Shown here piece after piece: positions 6,905-16,021 of a stretch of DNA of 35,268 bases. The translations under genes and the position numbers were made by a program. Location: contig JAFSYM010000112.1 of NCBI GenBank assembly GCA_017450005.1, forward strand, positions 1-35,268. Reading direction: 5' to 3'. Origin of the DNA: Clostridia bacterium. Its GTDB lineage: Bacteria > Bacillota > Clostridia > Oscillospirales > Acutalibacteraceae. Numbering within the stretch: position 1 is the first letter of the stretch; every line of letters begins with the position of its first letter. Under the pieces are notes generated by a model. That model did no database searches. It was not told the origin of the DNA and saw only the letters and a list, made by a program, of their open reading frames with translations.

Positions 6905-8962
6905 ATGAATAGTTTAATAGTCAAATTGATATTTGAAAGCATGATTTTTATTGCAGCTATAATTACAGCTGTTGTAACATATTGTTCAGGTAAGGTTAAG
7001 AAAAAGAATCGGCAATATATTATGATTGCTTCGATTGTTGTTGCAATTGCAACTTTTGGCAGCTCGTTCCTGTTCAACCATGTTCCAGAACCTATTATCG
7101 ATAGAGCTTCGGATTATTCAAGAATAGTATTAAGTGCCAGTGAAAAGATGACTATTGAATATAAGATTTCAACTAACAGAGATTCTAGTGATGAGTGGAT
7201 AAAATATGACGCCCCCTTTAAACTTGAAAAAAATGCTGTAATATATGCAAGGGCCAGAACGTTATTCTATAAAAGTGACCCAGTATATAGAGATGTATAT
7301 GTATCAGAAGGCAAACTTGTATACTTTGGCATGGCAGATAAACCAGGCGATACAATTGTTGATATAACTGCGTCATATAATTATAAAGAGGCTGTAAAGA
7401 ATAAAAGTGCCAGTAATCATTATGACGGGTACACTATAAAGAAAGAGGATATTCATATAACTGGGAGAGATATGAATGACAATGAAAAAGAAATAAAAGA
7501 TTTCACATTTTCTCCCAAAATGATTAAAGACGGAGAAAACATCATAACTATTGAATATCCTATTACTTCAGACTATACTCTTCAAACAAAACTAAAAGTT
7601 GTAGGAAACGAACCAACATTAATTAAACTAAATGCAGAGTTTATAGGGAAAACCCTCTTTATTGATACTCCTTTAGACAATAAAGATTTTGTTGTCTATG
7701 GAGTATACGAAGATGGAACATCTCAAGTAGTTGATGGTTATATGATTTCATCAACGACGATCACGGAAGGCAATAATAGTATTACTATCACGAAAGACGG
7801 TCTTTCAACTATGTTAGAAATAACTGGCGTAGATCGAGAAAAAATAACGGAAAATGAGTCTGAGCCGAACGACGAAATAAAAACAGCAAACGACATTGAT
7901 GTAAACGTTAAGTATTCAGGTACAATAAGAGACGAAGAAGATGTTGATTATTACAAGTTACGATTAAAAGAAAAGGGAAGTATTATTATACAATTCACTC
8001 ACCCCAAAATAGATGAGGATGGCGACTTCTGGTCGGTTTCACTTTTAAGTCAGGAAGAAACTGTCAGAGTTGGAATGAATGTTAAAGGCAAAGATGTAGA
8101 AACAATGTCCAGCCGAGCAAGAATGACCCCCGGTGATTACTATGTTAAAGTATCAAAACAAAGGTTTTCAAGTGAAAAATATACTATGACCCTCTTATTT
8201 GAGCAGGAAGATGATTCATTTGAGACTGAACCAAATGATAGCTTAACAGATCAAGCCATGACAATTAATCTGGACAAGGCATACACTGGTAATCTTACAA
8301 ATGATGATGATGTAGATTATTATAAGTTTAGCATTCAGGAAAAGAGAAAGGTGTCAGTTACTTTTACACATGATAAAACGAGCGGAAGCGATACATACTG
8401 GAATGTTACATTATTCGGTGACTCAGATGGTTCAATATTAGAATTCAATTCATCAGGAGAAACTGCCAGTATATTGTCGGATAGTGTAAGATTACCGGCG
8501 GGTAACTACTATATCAGGGTTAAAGATTATAGATGGTCTGATATTGATTATACTTTATGTGTTAATTCAGAAAAAGAGGGTAATGAAGCAGAAAATGAGG
8601 ACAATGGTGATTACAGTACGGCGACAAAAATGAGTCTAAATTCAAGCATCAAAGGAAATATACAGTCAGATAGGGATATAGATTTTTATTCTTTTAATTT
8701 GAAATCCAACTCATCTATTTCAATTACGTTTTCTCATAGGCTTAAAGACAGCAATGAGACCTTTTGGAAAATGGAGTTATATTCTGCCGAGTCAAGTGAC
8801 TCAATTAAAACAAATGATGATTATTCAACAATTAGTATCAATGGCGATTCCTCGGAAAGAATTGTGAGCAAATGGTCCTCTCTGCCTCCTGGAGTATATT
8901 ATATAAAAGTATTTAGCTATCGATATAACAATGAAGATTATTCAATTTCATTAAAAACGTAA
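6905..8962 (+). CDS. Membrane protein with chitobiase-like and three PPC-type domains
   Basis: The 685-residue protein starts at an ATG preceded by a strong GGAGG. Two membrane helices (about 4-26 and 38-57) with a basic loop between them are followed by a long domain string. Residues about 72-133 look like the chitobiase/beta-hexosaminidase C-terminal-type fold (I-E-Y-K-I-S-T-N, then I-Y-A-R-A-R-T). Residues 135-310 look like beta-sandwich linker domains. Then three repeats of the bacterial pre-peptidase C-terminal (PPC) type follow at about 315-437, 438-556 and 559-685, each with an E-x-N-D-like start, a D-V-D-Y-Y or D-I-D-F-Y strand and a G-x-Y-Y-I/V-K-V end. PPC domains are non-catalytic, often ligand-binding or secretion-linked parts of exported enzymes; here no enzyme is attached. 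It is A+T-rich and probably acquired together with the gene before it. Confidence 0.82.
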   Translation: MNSLIVKLIFESMIFIAAIITAVVTYCSGKVKKKNRQYIMIASIVVAIATFGSSFLFNHVPEPIIDRASDYSRIVLSASEKMTIEYKISTNRDSSDEWIKYDAPFKLEKNAVIYARARTLFYKSDPVYRDVYVSEGKLVYFGMADKPGDTIVDITASYNYKEAVKNKSASNHYDGYTIKKEDIHITGRDMNDNEKEIKDFTFSPKMIKDGENIITIEYPITSDYTLQTKLKVVGNEPTLIKLNAEFIGKTLFIDTPLDNKDFVVYGVYEDGTSQVVDGYMISSTTITEGNNSITITKDGLSTMLEITGVDREKITENESEPNDEIKTANDIDVNVKYSGTIRDEEDVDYYKLRLKEKGSIIIQFTHPKIDEDGDFWSVSLLSQEETVRVGMNVKGKDVETMSSRARMTPGDYYVKVSKQRFSSEKYTMTLLFEQEDDSFETEPNDSLTDQAMTINLDKAYTGNLTNDDDVDYYKFSIQEKRKVSVTFTHDKTSGSDTYWNVTLFGDSDGSILEFNSSGETASILSDSVRLPAGNYYIRVKDYRWSDIDYTLCVNSEKEGNEAENEDNGDYSTATKMSLNSSIKGNIQSDRDIDFYSFNLKSNSSISITFSHRLKDSNETFWKMELYSAESSDSIKTNDDYSTISINGDSSERIVSKWSSLPPGVYYIKVFSYRYNNEDYSISLKT

Positions 8963-9031
8963 TTATGTATGTTCGCTGTCGAAAGACAAATCGTATAGTT
9001 TTGTAAATCCCTTAAGAACAATCGCACCAGC

Positions 9032-9075
9032 AAAGTCCTTGAAGGCCGATGGCTTTCGAGGACTTTTTGTTTTTC
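9032..9075 (+). terminator. Rho-independent terminator of the A+T-rich operon
   Basis: AAAGTCCT (9032-9039) pairs with AGGACTTT (9059-9066), with an inner GAAGGCC/GGCTTTC extension, followed by a T-rich run. It lies 70 bases past the PPC gene and marks the right end of the A+T-rich island. Confidence 0.88.
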
Positions 9076-9214
9076 AAAACCAACCGACCGGAAGCGGGCG
9101 GGCTTATTGCGCATCCGCTTTTCTTCTGTGGTGTTTTGTGACATAACTGTCACTTTGTTGTCACGCGATCTTCACATATGTCTGTTAAACTGTGAATGAA
9201 GGAAGTGTTTGGCC

Positions 9215-12157
9215 ATGAAAAAACCCATTCACAAATGCCTTGCCGTACTGCTGGCGCTGGTACTTGCACTGCAGTGCGCCCCGGCAAGCGCGGCCGCCTT
9301 CGAGCCGAAAACATACACCGGCTCTGTGCTGGCCGCAATCAACACAGCATACACTGCATCCGCAGACGCTGAACGCTTTGAAACCGACTGCTCTGCGGGC
9401 GTGGAACCGGGCACAGCACATGCGGCCTCTTGTGACGCGGCAAACCCGTGTGATCCGCTGGGGGAACTGATCCGTCCCATGGCGCCCGACGAAGCTGCCC
9501 GTGCCGAAGCCGCGTCAGGCAGCGCCGTCAAAGCACAGCGGACGCACAAGCCGTATCACATCGGGGACACGCGGAAGATTCCGCCGTTTCCGGACACAGC
9601 GGGCATACAGTCCAATTTGGAATTTGCAAAATGGCTCGCAGACTATGTGCACAGAGAAAAAATAACACTCTCCTGCGTCTACGTCAACGACGTCTGCACC
9701 GTCTGGATTGAAGACGCGAACGTCTGGACAAAAGCGGAAATCCGGGATCTGGGCGAATATGCCGCAGATGCAATCGCGCAGTTGGAGGATCTGTTCGGCA
9801 CCGCCCGAATTGATTCGGACGGCGACGGCAAATTTGCAGTCTTCATTCATTCCATGCCGCAGACCGATGCGCAGATCGCCTCTGCGGGCGGCAAAACGGT
9901 TGGCTATTTTTCGCAGGCAGATCTGGCCGATTCGTTCGGGAGAATCGGCAATGTGTGGATGAAGTCGATGATCGCGTCAGCAATGATCTACGGCGCAAAG
10001 GCAGACTGCGTGCACATCAATATGGAATGCAACGGTCTGGGCATCATCAAAGAGACGTTTGTGCATGAGTATCAGCATTATATCCATACCAGCTATCAGT
10101 TCGACGGAAAGACCAATAAAACCTGTCTGAACGCGGATGAGGCGTATATCAACGAGGGCTTCTCCATGGCGTCGGAAATGATCCTGACCGCAAATGAGAC
10201 CCTTTTGAATAAAAATATCAAACGCTTCAATGCCGCACAGAAAGACTTTTCCCTTGTCACTTGGGAGGACCATACAGCAAATTACGGCCTTGCCTTTGTG
10301 TTTTGCCAGTATATCCGCACTCGGTATGCGTTTCTGACGGGCGGCGCGGACGGCAAATATCCCGGCAAAGGCATTTATAAACAGGTACTGCAATCCCGAA
10401 ATCAAAGCAATATGAACAATACGCTGGGCATCATTGCGGATCTGCTCTATCCGGCCGGCCGCTATGCGCAGCTTGCGGATACGGACGCACGCTGCCGGCA
10501 GCTCATCACCGATTTCTGGCTGGCCGTCTATTACAAGAATCCGCAGGGCGAGCACGGTTTCAACGGTGAAGCGTGGGCGGACGGCCTGTGCGTAAATGTA
10601 CAGACGCTCTCCGACACGCAGACGCTCCGCAGCGCTATGTCCGCATTCTATCCGCTGGAAAACGATGATCGGCACGATGTAACGGTTCTGTATGCAGACG
10701 AGGATATCCGTTTCATTCCAATTACACAGCCGGTACGGACGGTGACGCTCGACCCGAACGGCGGCTTCGGCGACGCCGAAACCTGGTCGACCGTACAGAC
10801 GCAGTTCGATCTCCCCGCGCTGACGCAGGCGCCTGTATTCCGTCCCGGCTATGCGTTCACCGGCTGGGGACTGACGGCAGACGCCGCCACGCCTGATTTT
10901 GCGCCGGCGCAAACAATTCCGCTCAAGGAATCCCTGACGCTGTACGCGGTCTGGGAAACAGCCCCGCAAGTCCGTCTGCATACGTCGAACGCATTCTGTC
11001 AGATGAACGGTCAAGCCGTCTGCGCAGAGTTCTGCCCGCCGGAAGACGGCGTGTACTATCTGGACAGCGACGAAGCGTACCGGGCGATTATACTAAACGA
11101 TGCAGGCGTTTGCGACGAGATCCTGCTGTCCGTACACGACGGCGTGTATCTGCGCGAGGGCAAACCATATACGCTCTACATCACGTTCCGGCCGGAGGAT
11201 CAAAACGATTGCATAACAGGCAGCTTTATATTGCAGCAGCGTTCTGTCTGGTACACATTGCGCTATTTTGCTGATCGCAAACCGGATCCGGAATCTGAGA
11301 ACGGCGGCTGCAATTACATGCAGACCTACCGCACGACGTTTACCGTACAGGGTTTTGATACGAGCGTGATCGGCAAGGATTTCATCGGCTGGTCGACCGT
11401 GCCGGACGACACACAGCCGACGGTTCTGCCGGGCGAGCAGATCACGCTGACGGGCGATACCGATCTCTATGCCGTCTGGTCGCCGTGGGCCGCGCTGCAC
11501 GCGGACGAGCCGTATACTGTTGAAGCAAACAGTGTCAATCTGCGCTTCGTACCTGACAAGACGGCAGTCTACCGTGTGAAAGTGAAGCCGTCAGACAAGC
11601 AATACCTGTATACGCTCTCCGGCGAAAAAACAGCGATTGACGATCAGTATTCCATGTGTACCGAAAGCAGAACGTACACGATGTACGCAGGACAAACATA
11701 CTATATTGCTACAGATCAGATCGCGTCTGTCTGCGTGGAACGCGTGTCCGAAAAGCTGCAGCATTCTCTGTATCTGTATGTGTACAGCGGGTTTGGTGAA
11801 AGACCGATTCCGTTTTTGTCGGTGGAGATGTCCGGACAAAACACCTATACGCTGCCTGACTACACGCCTGTCTCCTTCGGATGCAAGTCCTTTGAATACT
11901 GGCAAAATCCGCTTACCGGAGAAAAGTACTATCCCGGCGATACCCTCGTGCTGGAGACGGACACCGTTCTGGGCGCGGCAAGTACATCTGTCTATCGGAT
12001 TGACAATGAATCATTGTCTGCAATTCAAGTGCTGCAGCAGATCGGCGTAATGCTTTTGCGGTATATCCCCGTTTGGTTCCGGTGTGCCGCACAACGCGTG
12101 CGCTGCTTCGGTTTTGGCCATCTGCGTTTCACCATCCCCTGGCTCGGCATACAGTAA
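9215..12157 (+). CDS. Secreted M30-like zinc metalloprotease with InlB-type repeats
   Basis: The 980-residue protein has a signal peptide (about 1-27, cleaved near A-S-A-A). The zinc site H284-E-Y-Q-H288 is followed 26 residues later by N-E314-G-F-S-M-A-S-E, the layout of gluzincin-type peptidases close to M30 (hyicolysin-like). From about residue 507 come Listeria/Bacteroides (InlB-type) repeats, recognisable by D-P-N-G-G, G-Y-x-F-T-G-W and L-Y-A-V-W; a second copy lies at about 680-758 and a weaker third near 855-925. Such repeats are usual in surface or secreted proteins. The last about 50 residues are hydrophobic and basic and unlike the repeats. The start is ATG 9215 with GGAAG 10 bases upstream; an in-frame TTG at 9209 with 4-base spacing is a real alternative. 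A terminator follows. The substrate is unknown. Confidence 0.85.
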   Translation: MKKPIHKCLAVLLALVLALQCAPASAAAFEPKTYTGSVLAAINTAYTASADAERFETDCSAGVEPGTAHAASCDAANPCDPLGELIRPMAPDEAARAEAASGSAVKAQRTHKPYHIGDTRKIPPFPDTAGIQSNLEFAKWLADYVHREKITLSCVYVNDVCTVWIEDANVWTKAEIRDLGEYAADAIAQLEDLFGTARIDSDGDGKFAVFIHSMPQTDAQIASAGGKTVGYFSQADLADSFGRIGNVWMKSMIASAMIYGAKADCVHINMECNGLGIIKETFVHEYQHYIHTSYQFDGKTNKTCLNADEAYINEGFSMASEMILTANETLLNKNIKRFNAAQKDFSLVTWEDHTANYGLAFVFCQYIRTRYAFLTGGADGKYPGKGIYKQVLQSRNQSNMNNTLGIIADLLYPAGRYAQLADTDARCRQLITDFWLAVYYKNPQGEHGFNGEAWADGLCVNVQTLSDTQTLRSAMSAFYPLENDDRHDVTVLYADEDIRFIPITQPVRTVTLDPNGGFGDAETWSTVQTQFDLPALTQAPVFRPGYAFTGWGLTADAATPDFAPAQTIPLKESLTLYAVWETAPQVRLHTSNAFCQMNGQAVCAEFCPPEDGVYYLDSDEAYRAIILNDAGVCDEILLSVHDGVYLREGKPYTLYITFRPEDQNDCITGSFILQQRSVWYTLRYFADRKPDPESENGGCNYMQTYRTTFTVQGFDTSVIGKDFIGWSTVPDDTQPTVLPGEQITLTGDTDLYAVWSPWAALHADEPYTVEANSVNLRFVPDKTAVYRVKVKPSDKQYLYTLSGEKTAIDDQYSMCTESRTYTMYAGQTYYIATDQIASVCVERVSEKLQHSLYLYVYSGFGERPIPFLSVEMSGQNTYTLPDYTPVSFGCKSFEYWQNPLTGEKYYPGDTLVLETDTVLGAASTSVYRIDNESLSAIQVLQQIGVMLLRYIPVWFRCAAQRVRCFGFGHLRFTIPWLGIQ

Positions 12158-12198
12158 AGCGGCATACATCGCCGCGGCACAAAAAATCACAGAGAAAA

Positions 12199-12232
12199 GG
12201 CGCTGTCGCATCGAGCGGCAGCGTCCTTTTTT
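12199..12232 (+). terminator. Terminator of the metalloprotease gene
   Basis: GGCGCTG (12199-12205) and CAGCGTC (12219-12225), with inner CG pairs and one G-T pair, form a hairpin followed by six T. It lies about 40 bases past the stop codon. Confidence 0.85.
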
Positions 12233-12240
12233 AGGTTCAT

Positions 12241-12405
12241 CACGGAAAGTTGGGGAAACGTGCAATCAAGAAGAACTGTCATTCCGAGGGAGGCGTTTGC
12301 GCCGACCGCGGGAATCTCCGAAAGAAGCCGGTAACGGCATCTGTGGGAGATCGCCACGCTTCGCTCGCGATGACACCGGGATTATCAATCCTCCAACTTT
12401 CCGTG
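12241..12405. repeat. MITE-like element, copy 1 of a dispersed family
   Basis: Perfect 13-bp terminal inverted repeats, CACGGAAAGTTGG (12241-12253) and its complement (12393-12405), bound a unit that is itself palindromic: TGTCATTCCGAG on the left answers the CTCGCGATGACA on the right, and GGGAATCTCC answers GGGAGATCGCC. The same modules recur near 15594-16222, 26536-26713, 31160-31344 and 35066-35137. No coding capacity is seen. It fills the gap 12158-12435. Confidence 0.8.
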
Positions 12406-12435
12406 AACAGCGTTTTTATGCAGTGAAACAAACGA

Positions 12436-13392
12436 TCATTCCTGTCCGGCAAGAAAAGCGCATGTCACGGCAGACAGTTCCGCAGCACGGTTTTCAATGC
12501 ACTGGTGTCCGCCGCCGGCGACGGTATAGGTCTGCGCATCGGGAAAGGCGTTTCGCATCTGTTCCTTTTGCGCGCGGCTCAGGATCACGTCATGATCTGC
12601 CTGACACAGCAAAACGGGACACGTGATCTTGTCCGTTTCGTCCATGCGTGTCGGCTGCACGGTGTACATCATCTCGCACATCCCCGCGCCGAAATGGTCG
12701 TACTGCACCGGATCGGTCACGCCGGACAGATCGTACGACGCCGTAAACGCGCGGTCGTTCGTCGCGGCGAGGATCACAAGCCGCACCACCGGATCAAGCC
12801 GTGTGCCGTACCCATACAGCAGATCCGCAAACCGCTTCATGCCTTTGGACGTCATCATACCCTTTGCCCATGCCGGAAATGTGATCTGCGCACTGGCACA
12901 GTACAGCAGCAGCGCGCGCACCGGCTGGTTGACGGCGATATTGACCACGACGCCTCCGCCCATAGAGTGCCCTGCCACGATCCATTCGCGCATCGGCGCG
13001 ATGGACTGCATGAGCGATACGACCAATTCCTCCCGCGGCACGATCTGCATTTCCGGCGTTTCCCGCGTGGAGTAGCCGAAGTCCGGCAGATCGACGAGCA
13101 CGCATTCGTACCCTGCCGCCGTCATCTCCGACGCCATATTCCGCCACGCGTACGTGGAGCATAAAAAACCGTGGAGCATCAGGATGCGTCCGCGCCGTTC
13201 CCCCGCGGCGGGCACAATGCGGTAGTGCAGCCGGTAGTCGCCGTATGTGAAATAGCGGCTGTCCGCAAACGGAAAACCGTCCGTATCGGCCGCCAAGGCC
13301 ATGCCGCTGCACAGCACGGCAATCACGAGCGCCAGCAGCAGCGCGGTCACTCTTTGCAGCAGAGAGCTGCATGTCCTTCTTGGATTCATCAT
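12436..13392 (-). CDS. Exported alpha/beta hydrolase
   Basis: The 318-residue protein has an N-terminal signal or anchor helix (about 10-34, with A-L-A-A). The alpha/beta-hydrolase fold shows H74-G (oxyanion hole), nucleophile elbow G-H-S143-M-G-G, acid D266 or D268 (Q-A-D-H-D) and catalytic H296 (G-G-G-H). It probably hydrolyses an ester or similar small substrate outside the membrane; the substrate cannot be told. The ATG at 13392 overlaps the TGA of the upstream YhfC-type gene (ATGA), so the two are translationally coupled, and GGAGAAG upstream serves it. A longer open frame runs on upstream to 13716 but only shadows the neighbouring gene. Confidence 0.85.
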   Translation of the reverse strand: MMNPRRTCSSLLQRVTALLLALVIAVLCSGMALAADTDGFPFADSRYFTYGDYRLHYRIVPAAGERRGRILMLHGFLCSTYAWRNMASEMTAAGYECVLVDLPDFGYSTRETPEMQIVPREELVVSLMQSIAPMREWIVAGHSMGGGVVVNIAVNQPVRALLLYCASAQITFPAWAKGMMTSKGMKRFADLLYGYGTRLDPVVRLVILAATNDRAFTASYDLSGVTDPVQYDHFGAGMCEMMYTVQPTRMDETDKITCPVLLCQADHDVILSRAQKEQMRNAFPDAQTYTVAGGGHQCIENRAAELSAVTCAFLAGQE

Positions 13393-14252
13393 TGTTCTTC
13401 TCCGTTCGTCAAACATTCGCCGGGCGCGTCCGGCTGTATCTCCCCTGCCGTCTGCGGCGTCTTGTCCCGGCGGTACAGAAGGCGCAGAACCGCCGCCAGA
13501 AAGACGATCGAGTACACCGCCAGAATCGCCTCTACAACATACACGTTCGGCAGTGCGCCGAACTGATACAACGCCGCAGGCACGTCGAACAGCGCGTGCA
13601 GCAGAATTGCCAGCACATACCAAAGCGGTCTGGATTGTTTCACCGCGTAAAAGACCAGGACGGACAGCCCGACATGCAGAAGCATTGCAAAAACGCGTTC
13701 CGCGCCGGCGAGACATGCGGTGCCGGGTGTGATCGACAGGATCTGCTGCGGCAGCGCCTGCAATGCGGACACGTCCGCGCCTTTGTCTGCGGTCCGGTCG
13801 ACGAGCGACTGAAACATGCCCGTCCCGATCAGCACGGCAAAGACAAGGTTCTGCGCACCGCTGACCGCCAGCGTAAGCACAGCCTCCATGCCGCCGTGTC
13901 CGATGCCGTGGGAGACGCCGGTTTCGCGGTTGGTTTGCCTGCGCAGAAATGTTTTGAACACAATGAATCTGCCTGTTTCCTCAAACAGCCCCGCCAGCAG
14001 CGCGCCGAAAACCGTATACAATGCGGCGTTGGCCATAACGGCCTTTCCGACAGGCAGTGCGGGGTTGAACAGGATGGCCTTCGGCACAGTCTCCAGAATC
14101 ATCGCAAAGACGAACCACGTCGCCGCGCCGAGCAGCACGGTTGTGATCTTCTCTCTGTGCGACTTCAGCCACCAGACCGCGGCGGCGACCGGGATCGCCA
14201 GGCCGAACACGATCATAAGCGCAATGCCGACGTATGTGCTTGCCGTAATCAT
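13389..14252 (-). CDS. YhfC-family intramembrane metalloprotease
   Basis: The 287-residue protein has about seven hydrophobic segments. Conserved polar motifs lie within membrane segments, as in the YhfC (CPBP-like) glutamic intramembrane protease group: E91-E-T-G-R95, H115-x-x-x-H119-G-G-x-E123, H193 and H219-A-L-F-D223. The family probably cleaves or modifies membrane-bound peptides; the role of this member is unknown. I start at ATG 14252, with an AGGAAG 11 bases upstream; the frame extends 21 codons further with no better start. It overlaps the hydrolase gene by 4 bases, suggesting both act on the same exported material. The gene runs divergent to the glycosyltransferase. Confidence 0.82.
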   Translation of the reverse strand: MITASTYVGIALMIVFGLAIPVAAAVWWLKSHREKITTVLLGAATWFVFAMILETVPKAILFNPALPVGKAVMANAALYTVFGALLAGLFEETGRFIVFKTFLRRQTNRETGVSHGIGHGGMEAVLTLAVSGAQNLVFAVLIGTGMFQSLVDRTADKGADVSALQALPQQILSITPGTACLAGAERVFAMLLHVGLSVLVFYAVKQSRPLWYVLAILLHALFDVPAALYQFGALPNVYVVEAILAVYSIVFLAAVLRLLYRRDKTPQTAGEIQPDAPGECLTNGEEQ

Positions 14253-14337
14253 CCGGGAATCATCTTCCTTTCCGTCGTCCGATTCGATTCTACTATACCA
14301 CTTTCTGCCCGGCATTTCAACAGAAATTGTCTGCTTA

Positions 14338-14366
14338 TAGACAACCGTTTGTTTTTATGGTATACT
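14338..14366 (+). promoter_or_regulatory. Sigma-A promoter of the glycosyltransferase
   Basis: TAGACA (14338-14343), a 17-base spacer and TATACT (14361-14366) match the -35/-10 consensus in 5 of 6 and 5 of 6 positions. It lies 31 bases before the GT4 start. Confidence 0.7.
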
Positions 14367-14397
14367 GTACGCAACATAAACCGGAGAAGGGGTCTGT

Positions 14398-15570
14398 ATG
14401 AAGAAAAAGCTGCTTTTTGTCTGCCCGTCCCTCGGCAGCGGCGGCGCGGAGAAGAGTCTGGTCACGCTGCTGCAGAAGATCGACTACGCGCAGTACGACG
14501 TGGACTTGTTCCTGTTCCGCAGCGAAGGATTGTTCGTGCCGCTCATACCGGCACAGGTGCGTGTGCTCGACTGCGGCGCGGATTACCGCATGTTTGACGG
14601 TAGCATCAAGCCATCGATCCTGTATTTTCTTCGGCGCGGCAAGCCGGGAACGGCGCTGCGGCGTATGCGCTATGCGCGCCTGGCTTCGCGATCCCATGAT
14701 ATGGCGCAGATCTGGCCGTACCTGTCCGCCGTGCTGCCGAAGCTGTCCGGCGTCTACGACACGGCGATTGCATATCTAGAGGGGCCGGCCACATATTTTG
14801 TCGTCGACCATGTGCAGGCTAAACGAAAGATCGCGTTTCTGCACATCGACTATGACTTCATCGCGTACCGGCAGGCATTCGACGCGCGGTATTATCAGCA
14901 GATTGATCTGCTCGCGAGCGTGTCGGAAGAATGCTGCGCAAAGGCGGAGCAGTATTTTCCGTGTCTGCGCGGCAAGGTGCGGCATATGCCCAACATCGTC
15001 CTGCCGTCCTTTATCCGGCAGATGGCGCAGCAGGAAGCCGCCTTCCCGGATGCGGGCGGGAGCACAATACTGCTGACGGTCGGCAGGCTGACTGTGCAGA
15101 AGCGTCTGGATCGTGCCGTCGACGCGTGCGCCCTGCTGACAAAACGCGGCTATGACGTGCGCTGGTATGTGATCGGTGTCGGCGCGCTGGAGTCGGCGCT
15201 GCGCGAACAGGTGCAGTCGCTCGGCTTGCAGGATCGTTTTATTTTCCTTGGCGAGCAGAGCAACCCCTACCCCTACATGCGCGCGTGCGACATCTATGCG
15301 CAGACGTCGCAGTTTGAGGGCAAATCCATCGCCATCGACGAGGCGAAGTGTCTGGCGAAGCCGATTGTCGTGACGAACTTCGAGACGGTGTACGACCAGA
15401 TCACGGACGGCGTGAACGGCGTGATCACCGAAATGGAGCCGGAAGCGATCGCGCAGCACATCGCCGCGCTGATCGACGATCCGCAAAGGCGGCAGGCGCT
15501 GTCCGCCGAGCTTGCGCGGGAAAAGGTCGGCAACGAGGAAGAGATACAGCGGTTTTACGATATGCTGTAA
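14398..15570 (+). CDS. GT4-type glycosyltransferase (group 1)
   Basis: The 390-residue cytoplasmic protein has the GT-B layout. The N-terminal half begins K-L-L-F-V-C-P-S-L-G-S-G-G-A-E-K, the glycine loop of family GT4. The C-terminal half has L-L-T-V-G-R-L-T-V-Q-K-R-L-D and the E-x7-E nucleotide-sugar motif at E307-G-K-S-I-A-I-D-E315. It should move a sugar from an activated donor to a cell-surface glycan or lipid; donor and acceptor cannot be read off. Start ATG is preceded by GGAGAAGGGG. It is a single gene with its own promoter, divergent from the YhfC-hydrolase pair and followed only by repeats, so no glycan cluster is seen around it. Confidence 0.88.
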   Translation: MKKKLLFVCPSLGSGGAEKSLVTLLQKIDYAQYDVDLFLFRSEGLFVPLIPAQVRVLDCGADYRMFDGSIKPSILYFLRRGKPGTALRRMRYARLASRSHDMAQIWPYLSAVLPKLSGVYDTAIAYLEGPATYFVVDHVQAKRKIAFLHIDYDFIAYRQAFDARYYQQIDLLASVSEECCAKAEQYFPCLRGKVRHMPNIVLPSFIRQMAQQEAAFPDAGGSTILLTVGRLTVQKRLDRAVDACALLTKRGYDVRWYVIGVGALESALREQVQSLGLQDRFIFLGEQSNPYPYMRACDIYAQTSQFEGKSIAIDEAKCLAKPIVVTNFETVYDQITDGVNGVITEMEPEAIAQHIAALIDDPQRRQALSAELAREKVGNEEEIQRFYDML

Positions 15571-15624
15571 CAGCCGGAATCTGTGTGATTGAGGTTTATC
15601 ACGGAAAGCGTATCGGCGGCGTCG

Positions 15625-15666
15625 TGTAGGGAACGCATACATGCGTTCCGCTTCTGCGCATTTCCG
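15625..15666. repeat. 42-bp repeat, copy A
   Basis: This unit, starting TGTAGGGAACGCATACATG and ending GCGCATTTCCG, is identical base for base to 15972-16013. It contains the palindrome GGAACGCATACATGCGTTCC. A diverged complement of its right part, with the GGGGAC extension, is at 26617-26660. Confidence 0.85.
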
Positions 15667-15971
15667 ACGGGGACAAAGTCCCCGCAAAACGAAAAACCGA
15701 CCGCAGGCAAAACCTGAAACGAACGAACAAAAACACGGTGTCATTCCGAGCGCGCAGCGCGTGGGAATCTCCGAAAGAAGCCGGTCACGGCATCAGCGGG
15801 AGATTGCCGCAGTCGCTTCGCTCCTTCGCAATGACAGTTTATCCTTTGCACATGTTCTGCCGGACGAACGGTCGGTCATGCCCGCCCCTGCGAACGGTAA
15901 TCATCCGGCATTTAATCTGCACGCGGGACGATGTGGGCATCGTCCCCTACGCAAGCATATCGACGACATTT

Positions 15972-16013
15972 TGTAGGGAACGCATACATGCGTTCCGCTT
16001 CTGCGCATTTCCG
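15972..16013. repeat. 42-bp repeat, copy B
   Basis: Identical to 15625-15666. The two copies continue differently: the first into a GGGGACAAAGTCCCC palindrome, the second into the GTAGGGGCGGC unit. Confidence 0.85.
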
Positions 16014-16021
16014 GCGGTGCC

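Noticed and set aside
9080-9208. TGTGACATAACTGTCAC-like symmetry upstream of the metalloprotease
   Set aside because: A short GTGACA/TGTCAC pair is visible but I could not fit a promoter with proper spacing, so it is not listed as a site.
9977-11014. 345-residue minus-strand frame inside the metalloprotease gene
   Set aside because: Antisense shadow; the sense strand has the zinc site and repeats.
12011-12265. Minus-strand frame with a signal-peptide-like start (R-Q-R-L-F-S-V-I-F)
   Set aside because: Starts inside the terminator hairpin and MITE edge and overlaps the metalloprotease C-terminus; no ribosome site.
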